This document shows, one piece after another, positions 36,835-50,871 of a DNA stretch of 64,000 bases. Both the position numbers and the translations under genes were made by a program. The stretch is from Typhlomys cinereus. Its lineage: Eukaryota > Chordata > Mammalia > Rodentia > Platacanthomyidae. Position 1 is the first letter of the stretch. Each line of letters begins with the position of its first letter. Below the pieces are notes generated by a model that was given only the letters and a program-made list of their open reading frames with translations, was not told the origin of the DNA and made no database searches. The stretch covers positions 1,315,339 through 1,379,338 of the forward strand of contig JALPQD010000396.1 of the NCBI GenBank assembly GCA_023101885.1, given 5' to 3'.

Positions 36835-39800
36835 CTAGAAGCCAAGAAATAAGGGGCGTTGTTAGAAGGCTTCTTGGACCTTATTCGCCAGCGTGTACGT
36901 TGGGCTCAGCTGAGATTGCCTGTGACCTCAGAGCTTTCCCAACTTTTGAATATGTGTCGTGACCTGGCTGTCTTGGTCAAAACAAAACATGTGGAAATGA
37001 AGTTTTTTCTTTCACTTTAGACCTGTCTCAGTTCGCCTGATACTTCTGCTTGACATTCTAGAGGCTACTTGTTAAGGTTACTAATGCTTATGGTAGATAT
37101 AAATAGAAAGATGGGGAGGAATGGAAAAGAATAAAGGAGTTAATTGTGAGGAGTAAAAGGTAAAATGGTAAAAGATAAAATGGCCAATTTGTAAGGATGG
37201 GGTAAATTACTCAATATCCTTTCTTTCTTCTTTAACATCTGTTCATGTCAAAATATATGGAAAATTGTATGAAACTCTCACAGAAAATAAACTTTGGTAA
37301 TGATATGTTTGGAAGAAAATAGATTTAAAATTCTACTCTACATTTATACACATATAGATTTGTCTAAATTATGTAAGGATACATTTTCCATTAAGAAAAA
37401 ATACAGCTTTTAAATAGCAAAGAAGGTAGAATTGGGGCTTCCTCACCAGGAGTGATCCCGATCACCAAGGAATGGTTTCTAGTGATGGCCAACTGCCCAT
37501 CCTGCTCCACCTGACAGGTGAGCACCATATCCTCCACATATTCACACAAGTTCATCAGGAGCCAGCTGGTCCGGGTATAAGTACCATCTTTGTTCACTGT
37601 GGTTGTAGAGTTTGCTTCAGTGTGGGGCACATTTCCACTCTCCAACCAGGTCAAGCGGAGACTTAAGGGGTAGAAGTTCTTTACTTGGCAGGTGATGTTC
37701 ACTTCGTTCCATGCCAGTGTTGGCTGTTGGGTGATCTCAAGCGTGGGTGGAACTGAAAAAGTACAGGTAGAATCTGTGGCCTTAAGGCTAAGATAAGACC
37801 CCAGAAGAGTGAATGCAGAGCTGAGGTTCTTCTTCTGCCATCATCTTAAGTGCATGTTAGGGGACAGGTCTAAGCATTCCTAAGGCACCCAAAGAATGTT
37901 CTTTCACATAGGAGGAGCTCTGGGTCTGATGGTGTCATAAAGGATTCAATCAATAATTATGACTTATAGCTGCAATCAGAGCACAACAATCAGAACATGA
38001 TAAAGGAAACTCCAAAGCCCATGATGTCAACTTATTTGGTAAACTAATTACCAATTTCATCATTGTGTTGATTACAGAGTTGCCATCCTCATGTACTAAG
38101 GTCCTCATGTGGAGAAGGTCCTATACATTTTGGCCTGCAAAAGTGTAGGCTGTTTGCAATATGTGGACTTGAGCTGGAAGTTAATGATATGTACCTCGGA
38201 TGAATTCAGACAAATTGGCAGCACCACGAAGAATGCCTCCTTGCAAGCTGATATGGGCTACCTCACAGGTGATGTGAGAATGGATATCCCTCCGGCCCAG
38301 CACTACTTGGGCTGTGCTGGAGACTTTGTAGGACATGCTCTCTCCTGCAGGGTCCACAATTGTCTGGTAGTGAGAGAGCTCATTGCCATCTTTGAACCAC
38401 TTCAGGGTGATGTTCCTTGGTGAGAAGCCATGAGATTTGCATGTGAAGTTCACTGTCTGTCCAGGTGTGGCCCTGGACGAAGGGCCAAATAACACAGGGA
38501 AAGATGGTCTGGCTACAAACAAGCATATTTAGTGAAAAGTTATTATTCCAATATCATTACTGATAACAAGTCATTGATACAGTGAAGTATCTTCTGCTGT
38601 CATTGTAATTAGCATCATTATTATGATGCTTATTCCCAATACTGGGCCTTCATGTCTATAGTTGACATCTGTATCCCTGCATTCTTTGCCCATCTAAAAG
38701 TACTAACTGCTCCTTGTCAAGTTACTGAGAGGGATTATTCCTCAACCTTCTGCCATGTCCTCACTCTTGTGTGGGAAACACAGAACTCAAGAAGACAGTG
38801 ACGTAAAGCTAGTCCAGGGGGAAATCCATGATCTTTGTGTTGTTTGGCTTTGCACTGGGTTCACTTTGGAGTTAAAAACCAGAGTTATCCCTTTTTGGCT
38901 AATATTCTAAGGAGTCATCACCTATTAAATTCCACAAGCGATAGACACATGGGTCTACTGAGCAGAGAGAAGCACTTCCTGGTCCAGAAAGCTCAGCCAC
39001 AGATGGATTAGATAAAGCAAGCCAGCATCTGGAAATTGCCCTGAAATTATCTTGTGATTTATAATTTATATGATGGTCCCAGAGCAGCAAGTATGGCACA
39101 CGTCTATGTTGGACATCTGTGAATCCTTCCCAAAAGTCATAAAAAACATGGAAGGCAGCAGAAGGGCATGCTGTGAAGTGTTACCTCTCTCAGCTCTTGC
39201 TGGGGATGTGGTGTGACCACTTCTCTAAGCTTCTCACGTTGAGTTCATCTCTCAACTCATTCTGTGGCTAAGGCGTGGCCAGTTCTCTAGGCTCCAATGT
39301 CAACTCTTCTGCAGTGCTGATGAGACATAACTGAAAACTAAAAATCCTCGCTTCATGCAACACCTCAGAGGTGTGTGAGAGAGTACAAATGCTGGCAGCC
39401 TTCAACCAAATAAAACCTAGGGAGGCTTGTTGATTGTGTTTTCCCTCACTTTCTGTTCTGTCTGGGAGCTGCCTGAAAGCCCAGGATCTGAGAGCTGTTA
39501 GCTGTGTAATGCTGAGTCAAGCTTACATAACACCTTCCCATTGCTCTTTTGGCCTTGCTAGAATATGTCTGCGAGATCAAGTGCTCAGAGCTTTCAAACT
39601 AGCAGTACCTAGGCTAGCTTGTGGATTGCTTTTTCCCTTGCCTTGCATCCTATCTAGGAGCTGCTTGAGCACCCAGGAGCTGAGAATACAAAGCTGTGTG
39701 ATGCTGAGTCAAGCTTACACAATACCACTCTATTCTGGAGTTGTTTTCCTCCCTGGCTGGGAGCTGCCTGTCTGTACCAGGAGATTTCAACTGTGTAGTA

Positions 39801-42800
39801 ACTAGGCTGGCTTGCATGAGCCATTGTTGTTATTATTATTATTATTATTATTAATATTGTTATAATAATTATTATTTTATTCCTTTACTGTGTATGGGTG
39901 AGAGAGGGGGGGTGGGGTGGGAGGGGTTCCTCTGTGTTCCTGTGGAAGCCAAAGATGATGTCAGGAATTAATTTGGATTCTACCTCTTTTGTGGTTTGCT
40001 CTGGGATTTCTCAGGCTTTGCACACCAGAGCCAGAAGGGCAGGCTGCTGCCCTTTCTGGCTGGCATTTTTATATATGACCTGGGATCTGAACATAGGACA
40101 TTTTGTTCTGAGGCAGAGTCTTATCGCTTGAGCCATGTCTCCAGTCCCAGAGTCTTTTTAAGTCCAGATGGTCTTATCAAATTAGAAAAACAGAAACAAT
40201 GTAAGAAGTCAAAGGAATATTTTTCTCCCAGAATCACTGATCATAAACCTCCAACTAGCATTAAGAGTAGCCCATTTGAGAGTATCAAAAGAGAAATAAT
40301 ATGGACACCGAACACCAAAGATCATCCACAAATATGATGCAGAAATGAGAACCTAAATAGTTATCTGAAGAAATATACAGATGCAATAAACACTGTAAAG
40401 ACCAAGAAAACAAAAATAAACTACTAGACCCAATTAGAAAGAGTAGATTTGAAAACAAATTTAGAATCACTGAAAACAGCTCAAATTGATTTGTAGGGAA
40501 ATATGGAAGCACTGAAAATAGTCCAAATTGAAATAATATTTTAATTAAAACTTCAAGCAGTGGCCCACCCACCTGCCTGCACTAGACGGGACTCACTCCT
40601 GGTTGGTAGGTCCTCCATCCCATGTGAGTTACCCAGCCCCCAGGTTGTCCCCTGTCTCAGCTCCTCCCACTAGCCAGCCCGCCCTACCGAGACAGGACTT
40701 ACTCTGGTTCCTCTATCCCTGGAGCCTGGGTGGGCCACTAAGCCAAGTCTCAGGTCCCAGGTAAAGAGTTCTGCCATCACCACCAGCCGCTCTCCTCCTC
40801 CCACCCACCGGGGACCCTCACTTGTGGTCCACGGAGGACACACTGCTACTCAGAATTCAACAGAATCCAAAGAAAACCCAAGCTAAGTTCTAAGGGACAA
40901 AGGCCATACATCTGAAGTTCTCTAAAATCATCCTATCACATGGGAGAGATTCTTCACATCTAGCCCAAAGATAAGTAAATCTTTCTTTTACTACAGCTCC
41001 TTTTAAGTATTAATCACTGTAGATAAACTTTTCCATACAGCCACCCCAAAAATATATACAACTCCAGGGATTATACCACTCACAGTACTAACAGTCTAAT
41101 AGCCTCCTCAAGGAAATAACAATAACAAAAGACAAATGTACCCCACTCCAAGGCAAGTACTAGTAATAACTGTCCAAGTGTAGTAATACCAACTAAATCA
41201 GTTCAGTCAAAAACACAAAGAAACTGAAAGGTCCTAAAAGACAAAGCAACAATGCTCAAGTCAAAGTGCAGATCCATGAGAAACAAAACCCGAAGACCAA
41301 TCTTCCACCAAAAGAATTAACCCCATAATGATGGATTCCAACCAGAACAAATTCACAGAAAACAGCCCAGAAAGCCAGACCCAAGGTAATGATTTTCAAA
41401 GTATGATCATTACCATGATTAATACTATGAAAGAGGAAATCCAAGAGGAGATAAACAACCACATCAACCATTTTGAACAGGGACCCAACAGGCACTTGGA
41501 GGAGTTGAGAAAAACAGTTCAAGAAACAAAAATAGGCATAGAGCAGTTAAAACAGTCTAAGGCACTAAAAGACAAGTTATCTTCAACCCAAAAGTCAACA
41601 GAGAGTCTTAGCAGCAGAACTAACGAAGCAGAAAATAGAATTTCAGATCTTGAAGACAAAGTGGGAGAGTTAACCAACTCAATGGAAGAGGTTCTTTTTT
41701 TTCTATTTTTTTATTTCCACTCATACAGACTTAACAGGTATACCCGTCCCCTCTCTCCCTCCGACCTCCCACCGCCATGTGCCCCCTCCCCTCCTCCTCC
41801 CTCCCTATCTCCCCAATGCTTCCCCCTCCCATCCCTGGAGCATCCTTAAATGTGCATGCCCAACTTTCCTCTGGGTCTTACTCTCCGATTAGGTGCAAGG
41901 ACCGAGTGGCATTTCCCAGAACCCTTTCCTGTGTCCCACTTAAGCATAGGAACACTACTGTAGCTGTCAATCCCTTGCCTCCAAGGATCCTAGTGCCTTT
42001 AGTCCATGCTAGACTTTGTGGGGTCAATAGTGTGTTGGACATTGCGCAAGGCATGCAGAGTCCAAGTATGATTGCTTCGGCCCTAACTTGTGTGAACTAT
42101 CTTGTATATCATTGCTCCTCCCATCCTTGTGCTCTTAAAATCTTACTGCCCTCAGGAAGAGGTTCTTAAAGCCAAAGATACTTGAGAGGAATATTCAAGA
42201 GCTATGGGATACCCTGAAGAAGCATAGCATGCGCATTCATGGAATAACAGAGCAAGAATCCCAAAATACCACACCTGAGGAAATTTTTCAAACTATCATA
42301 AATGAAAACTTCCCTCAACTAAAGAATGAGAGGCCCATCCTAATACAAGAGGCATTGCACACCCCAAACAGATATGACCAAAATAGAAAATTGCCATGGC
42401 AAATAATAGTCAAAACGCTCCACATTCAAGACAAAGAGAAGGTGCTGAGAGCTTCAAGGGAAAAAAAAAAGTCACTTTAAAGGTAAACCTATTAAAATAA
42501 CAAATGACTTCTCAATGGAAACAGTAAAAACAAGAAGAGCTTGGAGAGACATACTTCAAGTATTGAATGAGCAAAAATGTCAACCCAGACTGATATACCC
42601 GGCAAAACTATCCATCATGATCAAGGGAGAAAGAAAAGTTTTCCAGCACAAAGACAACTTGAAGGCTTATCTGTCTACCAAACCAGGCCTTCAAAAAAAA
42701 TGCTAGAAATGATACTAAAGACTGAAGAAAAAAACAAGCAAATCCAGGAGGACAGAATGAAAGTATAATACCACCAAAACATAAATGTCAAACAATACAC

Positions 42801-45800
42801 TTACAAAAGCCACTAAACATAAAAAATGTCCAGAATTAAAAATAATTTCTCCATTATAACATTAAATGTCAATGGTATTAACTCACTGATCAAGAGACAC
42901 AGATTACAAACTTGGAATAAAAACCACAATCCATCAATCTGCTGCCTTCAAGAAACTCATCTCACCACAAAAGATAAGCACATCCTAAAAATCAAAGGCT
43001 GGTCAAAAATTCTGCAAGCTAATGGAACCAGGAAACAGGCAGGGGTAGACTTATGCTTTCAGACAAAGTGAACTTCAAACCAAAAAAAATCATAAGAGAT
43101 ACAGATGGATACTTCATTTTAGTCACACAATGCACCAGGAAGACTTCACAATACTGAACATAAATGCACCTAATACAGACCCCTCCACATTCATTAAGCA
43201 AACCCTACAGCATCTAAAGTGAGAAATCAATACCCAAACAATAATTCATGGGGATTTCAACATTTCTCTCTCAACATGAGATAGATCAACAGGCCAAAAG
43301 CTTAACAGAGACACTTTGGAACTCAACCAAACTCTTAAAAAAAATGGACCTTACAGATCTCTATCGAACTTTTCATACACGCTCCAAAGAATACACATTT
43401 TTCTCAGCAGCACACGGAACTTTCTCCAAAATAGGTCACATATTGGGCCACAAAACGAATCTTCACATAGTACAGGAAAGTTGAATTTCTAACCTGTACC
43501 CTATCAGACTACCATGGTCTAAAGCTTAATATCTACAACAAAATAAACAATAGAAAATACGCTAACTCCTGGAAAGTTAACACTATGATGCTGAATGAGA
43601 ATAAGATTCAGGAAGAAATTAAAAAGGAAATTCAAGATTTCCTGAAACTGAACGATAATGAAAATACAACTTAGCAAAAGCTTTGGGACACAATGAAAGC
43701 TGTCCTAAGAGGTAAGTTCATAGCTTAAATTAACAATGTAAATTAACAATGCAGCTTAAAGCTTTAGAGACATTAGAGCAATCTGATCCCAAAAGCAGTA
43801 GAAGGGAGGAGATTAGCAAAATAAGGGGAGAAATATCCAAAATTGAGAATAGGAAAACGATACAGAGAATCAACCAGTCAAAAAACTGTTTTTTTTTTTT
43901 AAAAAAAATCAATAAGATTGATACACCCTTAGCTAAATTAACCAAAAACAAGGGAGAGAAAACCCAAATTAACAAAATTAGAAATGAAAATGAAGTTATC
44001 ACTATGGATACCCAAGAAATTTAGAGTATTATAACATCATATTTCAAAAACTTATATTCTGTGAAATTTGACAACACAAAAGAAATTGATGAATTTAAGT
44101 AAGCACAACTTGTGGAAATTGAATCAGGAAGTTGGGAATTATTTAAACAGTCCTATAACATATGAGTAAATCGATGAAGTAATCTCGAATCTTCCCTACA
44201 AGAAATGTCCTGGACCAGATGGATTCAGCACAGAGTTCTACCAGACATTTAAGGAGCTAATAGCACCAATACTCCTTAAACTGTTCCATCAAATAGCAAA
44301 GGAAGGAACACTACCAGATATTTTCTACGAAGCTAATATTGTCTTAATCCCAAAACCTAATAAAGATACACTTAAAAAAGAAAACTATAGGCCAATCTCT
44401 TTGATGAAAACAGATGCAAAGATCTCAACAAAATCAGAGCAAATCGGATTCAAAAACATATCAAAAAGATCATTCACAGAGATCAAGTAGGCTTTATCCC
44501 AGGCACACAAGTTTGGTTCAACAAACGCAAATCAATAAATGTAATCCAACATATATATAAACCAGTTTAAAATTCAAGACCACATGATACTCTGGATAGA
44601 TGCAGAAAAAGTTTTTGACAAGATCCAACAGCCTTTTATGATCAAAACCCTAGAGACAGTTGGAATGAAAGGAACGTTTATCAATACAATAAAAGATGTA
44701 TACAACAAGCCCACAGCAAGGATTATACTCAATGAGGAAAAACTCAAAGCATTCCCTCTTCGATCAGGGACTAGACAAGGCTGTCCACTCTCACCACTTC
44801 TATTCAATATTGTACTTGAAGTCTTAGCTGAAACCATAAGACAAGAAAGGAAGATAAAAGGATTCAAATCAGCAAAGAAGAAGTCAAGTTTTCTCTATTT
44901 GCTGATGACATAATTTTATACCTGAGTGATCCCAAAAACTCTACCAGGAAACTCCTGGAACAAATACAGAAGTTCAGCAGTATAGCAGGATACAAAATAA
45001 ACATACGAAAATCAGAGGCTTTCCCATATGCCCAGAATTAAAGAAGTTAAAAAGCCCTGAGAGAAATAATCCCATTTACTATAACCCCTAAAAAAAATGA
45101 AATACCTTGGTATGAACCTAACAAAGGAAGTAAGTGACCTTTACAATGAAAACTTTAAAACCCTAAAGAAAGAAATTACAGAAGACATTAGAACGTGGAA
45201 AGACCTCCCATGTTCCTGGATTGGCAGAATCAATATCATAAAAATGACCATCCTACCAAACAAAGGCAATAAACAGATTCAATTCTATACCAATTAAAAT
45301 CCCAAAGCAATTCTTCAAAGAAGTTGACCAAACAATCTCAAAATTCTTAATAAGGCACAAAAGACCCAGGATAGCAAAAGCAATCCTGAGTAACAAAAAC
45401 ACTGCTGGAAGTATCTCCATACCAAATCTTAGTCTATATTACAAATATATAGTTATAAAAACAGCCTGGTACTGGCTCCAAAATAGACACACAGATCAAT
45501 GGATAAGGGTTGAAGACCCAGATATAAGCCCACAAAATTACACCCATTTGATCTTTGACAAAGGGGCCCAAAGAATCCAATGGAAAAAGAACAGCATCTT
45601 CAACAAATGGTGCTGGCCAAACTGGATCTCACATGCAGAAGATTAAAACTGGACCTGTACTTGTCACCATGTACAAGAATTAATTCCAAATGGATCAAGG
45701 ACCTTGATATAAGGTCAGAGACCTTAGTTGAAAGGATAGGGAATACCCTGGAGCTGATTGTACTAGGCCAAAAGTTCCTAATCTGAAATCCAATAGCACA

Positions 45801-48209
45801 ATCAATACAACCAACACTCAATAGATGGGATCTTATGAAATTAAAGACCTTATGTTGAGACAAAGAGATTGTAACTCAAGCACAAAGGCAACCCACAGAA
45901 TGGGAGAAAATCTTTACTAACCGTACATCTGATAGAGCTCTATTATCCAGAGTGCACAAAGAACTTAGAAAACTAAACACCAAGGAAACAAATGGCCCAA
46001 TTATAAAATGGGCCTTGGAACTTTAAAGAAACTTTTCCAAGGACGAAATTAAAATGTCTAACAAATATCTTTAAAAATGCTCCACATTCTTAGCCATCAG
46101 GCATATGCAAATCAAAACCTCCTGAGATATCATCTCACCCCAGCCAGGATGGCAAAAATCCGCAATACAAACAACACCAAATGCTGGAGAGGATGTGGAG
46201 AGAGGGCAACTCTCCTACATTGCTTGTGGAAATGCAGTCTCACACAACCACTCTGGTGAGCTGTCTGGTGATTCTTAAAGAAGTTAAAGATTGAAATGCC
46301 ATATGACCCTGCTATTCCACTTTTGGGAATAACCCCCCATGCAGCAGAGGTTCACCTCGATAGCACAAGTGCAACCATGTTCATAGCAGCACTGTTTACA
46401 ATAGCAAAGTCATGGAATCAACCCAAATGTCCAACAGTGGACGAGTGGATAAGAAAAATGTGGTACATTTATACAATGGAATATTAATTAGCCATCAAAA
46501 ATGATGAATTAATGCAATTTGCTGGGAAATGGATGGAATTAGAAACAATTATATTGAGTGAAGTATCCCAGACACAGAAAATTAAGCACCATATGTACTC
46601 CCTAATAGGTGGATCCTAGTACCAAACCCACTTAGAGACACACTCAAAGATAAATCCCTGTAATAACTACAGTAATTGCAAAGATTATAAGTAGGGAGGA
46701 GAAGGGGAAGGAGGGCCCTGCTAGAAACAAGGAGAGAAGGGATCATGCTACAGCAGAGATAATAGGCCACCATCAAGGACTGCAAGTAAGAAATAAGACA
46801 TCTGGTTAAGCTCACAAACTGTCCATCCTGGTCACTTGCAACTGATGGGGTATGATCTTACAAGAAAGGGAGGGCATAGTCTGGCACATAGAACGTAACC
46901 ATTTTGGAATGAGAGACTGACCCACTCCTCACTGCAGTCTCCTACTCTTATTCCATCTACCTTTGAATCTATCCTTATAATAAGACTCTATTTTAATAGC
47001 TTTTTATCTCTGACCAGGGGATGACATTCAATACCCATCAGGATAGAGCCAAGGGCATTGCAGGAGGAGCAAAACTGAAAAAAAAATCAACAAACCATAA
47101 TTCAGAACATCAGAGACTTTATATTAACCACCTGGAATCAGGCCTGCCTAATCTCTCCCCATCCTGAAGCTCAGGGAATTTTGTGGAAGAGGGGGTGGTA
47201 AGATTTTAAGAGCACAAGGATGGGAAGAGTCATAATATGCAAGATGCTCCACACAAGTTAGGGCCGAAGCAATTGCAATAGGACTCTACTTGATCTGCGC
47301 AATGACCAACTTATCATTGACCCCTCGAAGTCTAGCCTGGACTAAAGGCACTAGGATCCTTAGACACAAGGGATTAACAGTCACAATAGTGTTTCTATAC
47401 TTAAGGAAAACACAAGAAAGAGTTCTAGGAAATGCCACTGAGTTCTAGGAAATGCACACCTCATCAGAGAGGAGGACCCAGAGGAAAGTTTGATATACAC
47501 ATTAAAGGATGCTCCAGGGAGGAGGGGGGCGCGGGCACTGGGAGAAAGGGAGGGAGGGGGGAAAGGAAGGGGACATGGGCTGAAGGAACGGGGAGGTCCG
47601 GTATGAGCAGAAAAATAAATAAATCAAAAAAATTCAAGCAGTGCAAATAAAAATTCCATGGAGACTCTGAAAACTAGAACTGATTTTATAGATGACAGAG
47701 TTTTATTATTAGAAGACAAGATGAAGGAATTGAATAAATCAATCAAAGAAACCCACAAACTGAAAAGCAAGTATGAACAGAACATATAGGAACTTTGTGA
47801 CACTATCAAAAACGTATAGATCATCAGTATCCTGGAAACAGACACACAACAGGAAGAACCATCATGTATAATTAAGGGGGTAAAAGAGTAAATTTCCTGA
47901 ACATAAAGAAGGAGATTTCCTTTCACATCCAGGAAAAATACAGGAATTCAAATACACAAGACAAGGATGGAGAGATGGGTCAGATGTTAAGACTCTGCCT
48001 TGCAAACAGAAAATCTTGAGTTCAGACTCAGGTCCCAAGTAAAAACTAGGCAGAAATGGCTGAAGCCTGCACTACTGTCCCTGGTGGGGAGAGTTTGGGA
48101 AATTCCAGATGGAAGCCAAAAGGAAGTAGAAGCAATCAGGATGATTCCTGAGATCATCCTTAGTCCTCCGCAGAGACACACAGTGAGTGCCCTCTGATAT
48201 GCATACACT

Positions 48210-48277
<68 letters not shown>

Positions 48278-50839
48278 AAAGATAAAGAAATCAAATACCA
48301 GGAAAAATAATGAAAGACCACGAAAAATTCACTCATTAAATATGTGAATAAAGATAAGAACTTTCACTATGTATCAGAAGGCCCAAGTCACACAAGAAAA
48401 CAAGCCCATCAGAATAACAACTAACTTTTGAGTGCAATCTTTGTAAATCTGAAGAAGCTGGAGAGGCACAATAAAAGTTACAAATGAACACAAATACCAA
48501 CCAACACTATCATAGCCAGCAAAGCTCTCGTTCACAATAGAAGTTGAAACAAAAATATTCCATAACAAAAACAGGGTAAAGGACTATATTGCTGCTAAGT
48601 CAGTACTACAGAGAATATTGATAGGAATAATTAAGATGCAAAAGATAGATGAATGCATTCAAAGAGGCTACAGGAAGAAATAATACCTATATAAAAGCTG
48701 ATTGAAGGAATATAAATGCAAACACCACAAGATCAATAAAACGACAAAAAGTGTTAAACATCTTTAAATAATAACCTTAAATGTCTGTGGTCTCAGACCC
48801 ACAAGATAGCTTGGATCAAACACCATCACCCATCAAATACATTGCCTCCTAGAAACACACTTCAACGTGAAAGAAAGACACTTATTTCAGGATGCAAGAA
48901 TAGTCAAAGATGCTCCAAACAAATGAAAAGAGGAAAGGAACAGGAGTTGTCATCTTAATATTTCACCAAATAGATTTAAAACTAAAGCAAACCATAAGAA
49001 ATAAAAATGGTTATTACCCACTGATTGAGGGAAAAGTTCACCAGGAAGATACTGTTATAATAATCATATGTGCACCAAATATACAAATATAGGCATGTTC
49101 AAATTCATCATAGAATGTGTTCATCAAAGAAAGATAAAAATTAATTGCAAGTAGGTCAGGGACCTCAGTGTTAAACTTGAAACATTGAAACTTTTCTAAG
49201 GCAGAACAGGAAATACACTTGAGTTGATAGTCAAAGGTAAAGATTTTCTGAACAAAACTTCAAATGCCCAGGATTTAAGACAAATAATCAACAAGTGGAA
49301 CTTGATGAAATTAAAAAGATACTGTACTATTAAAAAAAGAGACAAAAACCTCTCAACTGCACAAAAAGACAACCCACAAAATAGAAAGTCTTTATTAGTT
49401 ACAAATAAGAGAAAGGATTTTTCTCCAGAGTATAAAAAATCACATAGAACTGAACATCAAAAAAACAACCTAACTGAAACTACCCTGCAAAATCACCTTA
49501 CCCCAGTTAGACTGGCTATGATCAAAAATACAAATAAGAATAGAAGAAATTTAGGGAATGCTGTACTTACCATACACAGCCAGCTCAGTTCCTACTCCAG
49601 ACATAATCTCTTTGTATGATGATTTCAGGAACTTCACACAGTAGTAGACACCAGCATCTGCTGTGTTGACATTACTGATACAGATGGTAAAGTCCATGTT
49701 GCTTCTCTTTGAGACGTCTGAAACATTTGTGACTCGAGGGAAGTGCTCTCCTGTGAACTTGTATATTAGTTTTCGTTTGGATCCTACACCTCTGAACCAT
49801 TCCATGGGCCCTACAGGCAATAAGGAAGTCACAGTGCAGTTCAGTATGGCATTCTCTCCAGCAGCAACTGAAACTAACCTCTGAGGCTGAATCACCTTAA
49901 GATCTTCCATTGAGGCCACTCCTGCAGGAAATCATCAGATAGTTTCATTATGAGAGTACCCTGAAGGAGTCCATATTAGCAACACTACTTTTGCTGATCC
50001 CAGCTCAGCACACTGCATTTATACTCATGTGGAATTCTCATCACAAAAATGTAGAATAGATATGGGAACTGAATCATGGAGAAATTAAAAACATGATTGA
50101 ATTCTGAAACCCTGAGAGAGTTAGTATTAATTGCCAATCTCAAATCAGAAGCCAGGCATTTGGTTACAACTATAGAATACTGTTTTGATTTATCTAATGG
50201 AGGTGGGAGGACCCACTCTACTGTTGTGGATGACAGATTTCCTGAGTTTCATGTCCTGTGTTGTATACAAAAGCAAGTTGACATGCATGCATTCATCCAT
50301 TGTTTTCCTATCTTGACTATGGATGTGGTGTTGTCACTTCCCTCATATCCAGTTGCTGTGACTTCTTAACCTCGAGGGACTGTTTTCTGGAGCAAATCCC
50401 TTTTTCGTTATTTCTTTTTGTCAAACATTTTGATGTAACCACATGTCATGAAGGAAACACAAGACTTTATTTTTGTTAGATATTCATATGTTTCAAGTAT
50501 TTTTTGTTCTTTTTCATTTTCATAGTACAGTTGTTTACTACATCACGCATCATGATCATACTTTATTTAATGTACTGACAAGTGAATCGTAGTGTTCCAT
50601 ACAGTTAGTGGGATTTATATTTGACTGAAGGAGTCTATGCATACTTTTACTCTTCCAAAGAGTTCTAAAACACAGGATGGAACTTTGTTTATCATGTTGG
50701 AATCAAAATGATACAGAGATCCTCCAAAGCCCTGTGGTATGTATCTTAAGATATAAAGTTGTTTACTTAAGTTCCTAAAATATTTTCATTTATGTATTTT
50801 CTTTTGGATGTGCATTTGTTTGAATGTAAATGTCATAAA

Positions 50840-50871
<32 letters not shown>

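Larger units (their letters stand above)
40561..47632 (+). mobile_element. Near full-length L1 in gene 2 intron 2, sense opposite to the gene
   Basis: This has a 5' UTR (about 40561-41327), ORF1 from 41328 (coiled-coil protein, interrupted), ORF2 from 42826 (endonuclease-like start with NVNGINS and CLQETHL; reverse-transcriptase blocks [11 protein letters not shown] near 44780 and a FADD-type block near 44900 in another frame), a Cys-rich C-terminus (46077-46487), and a 3' UTR with G-rich tract and A-rich tail. TTCAAGCAG at 40552-40560 and 47633-47641 is the target duplication. Multiple frameshifts and stops make it non-autonomous. Confidence 0.9.
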
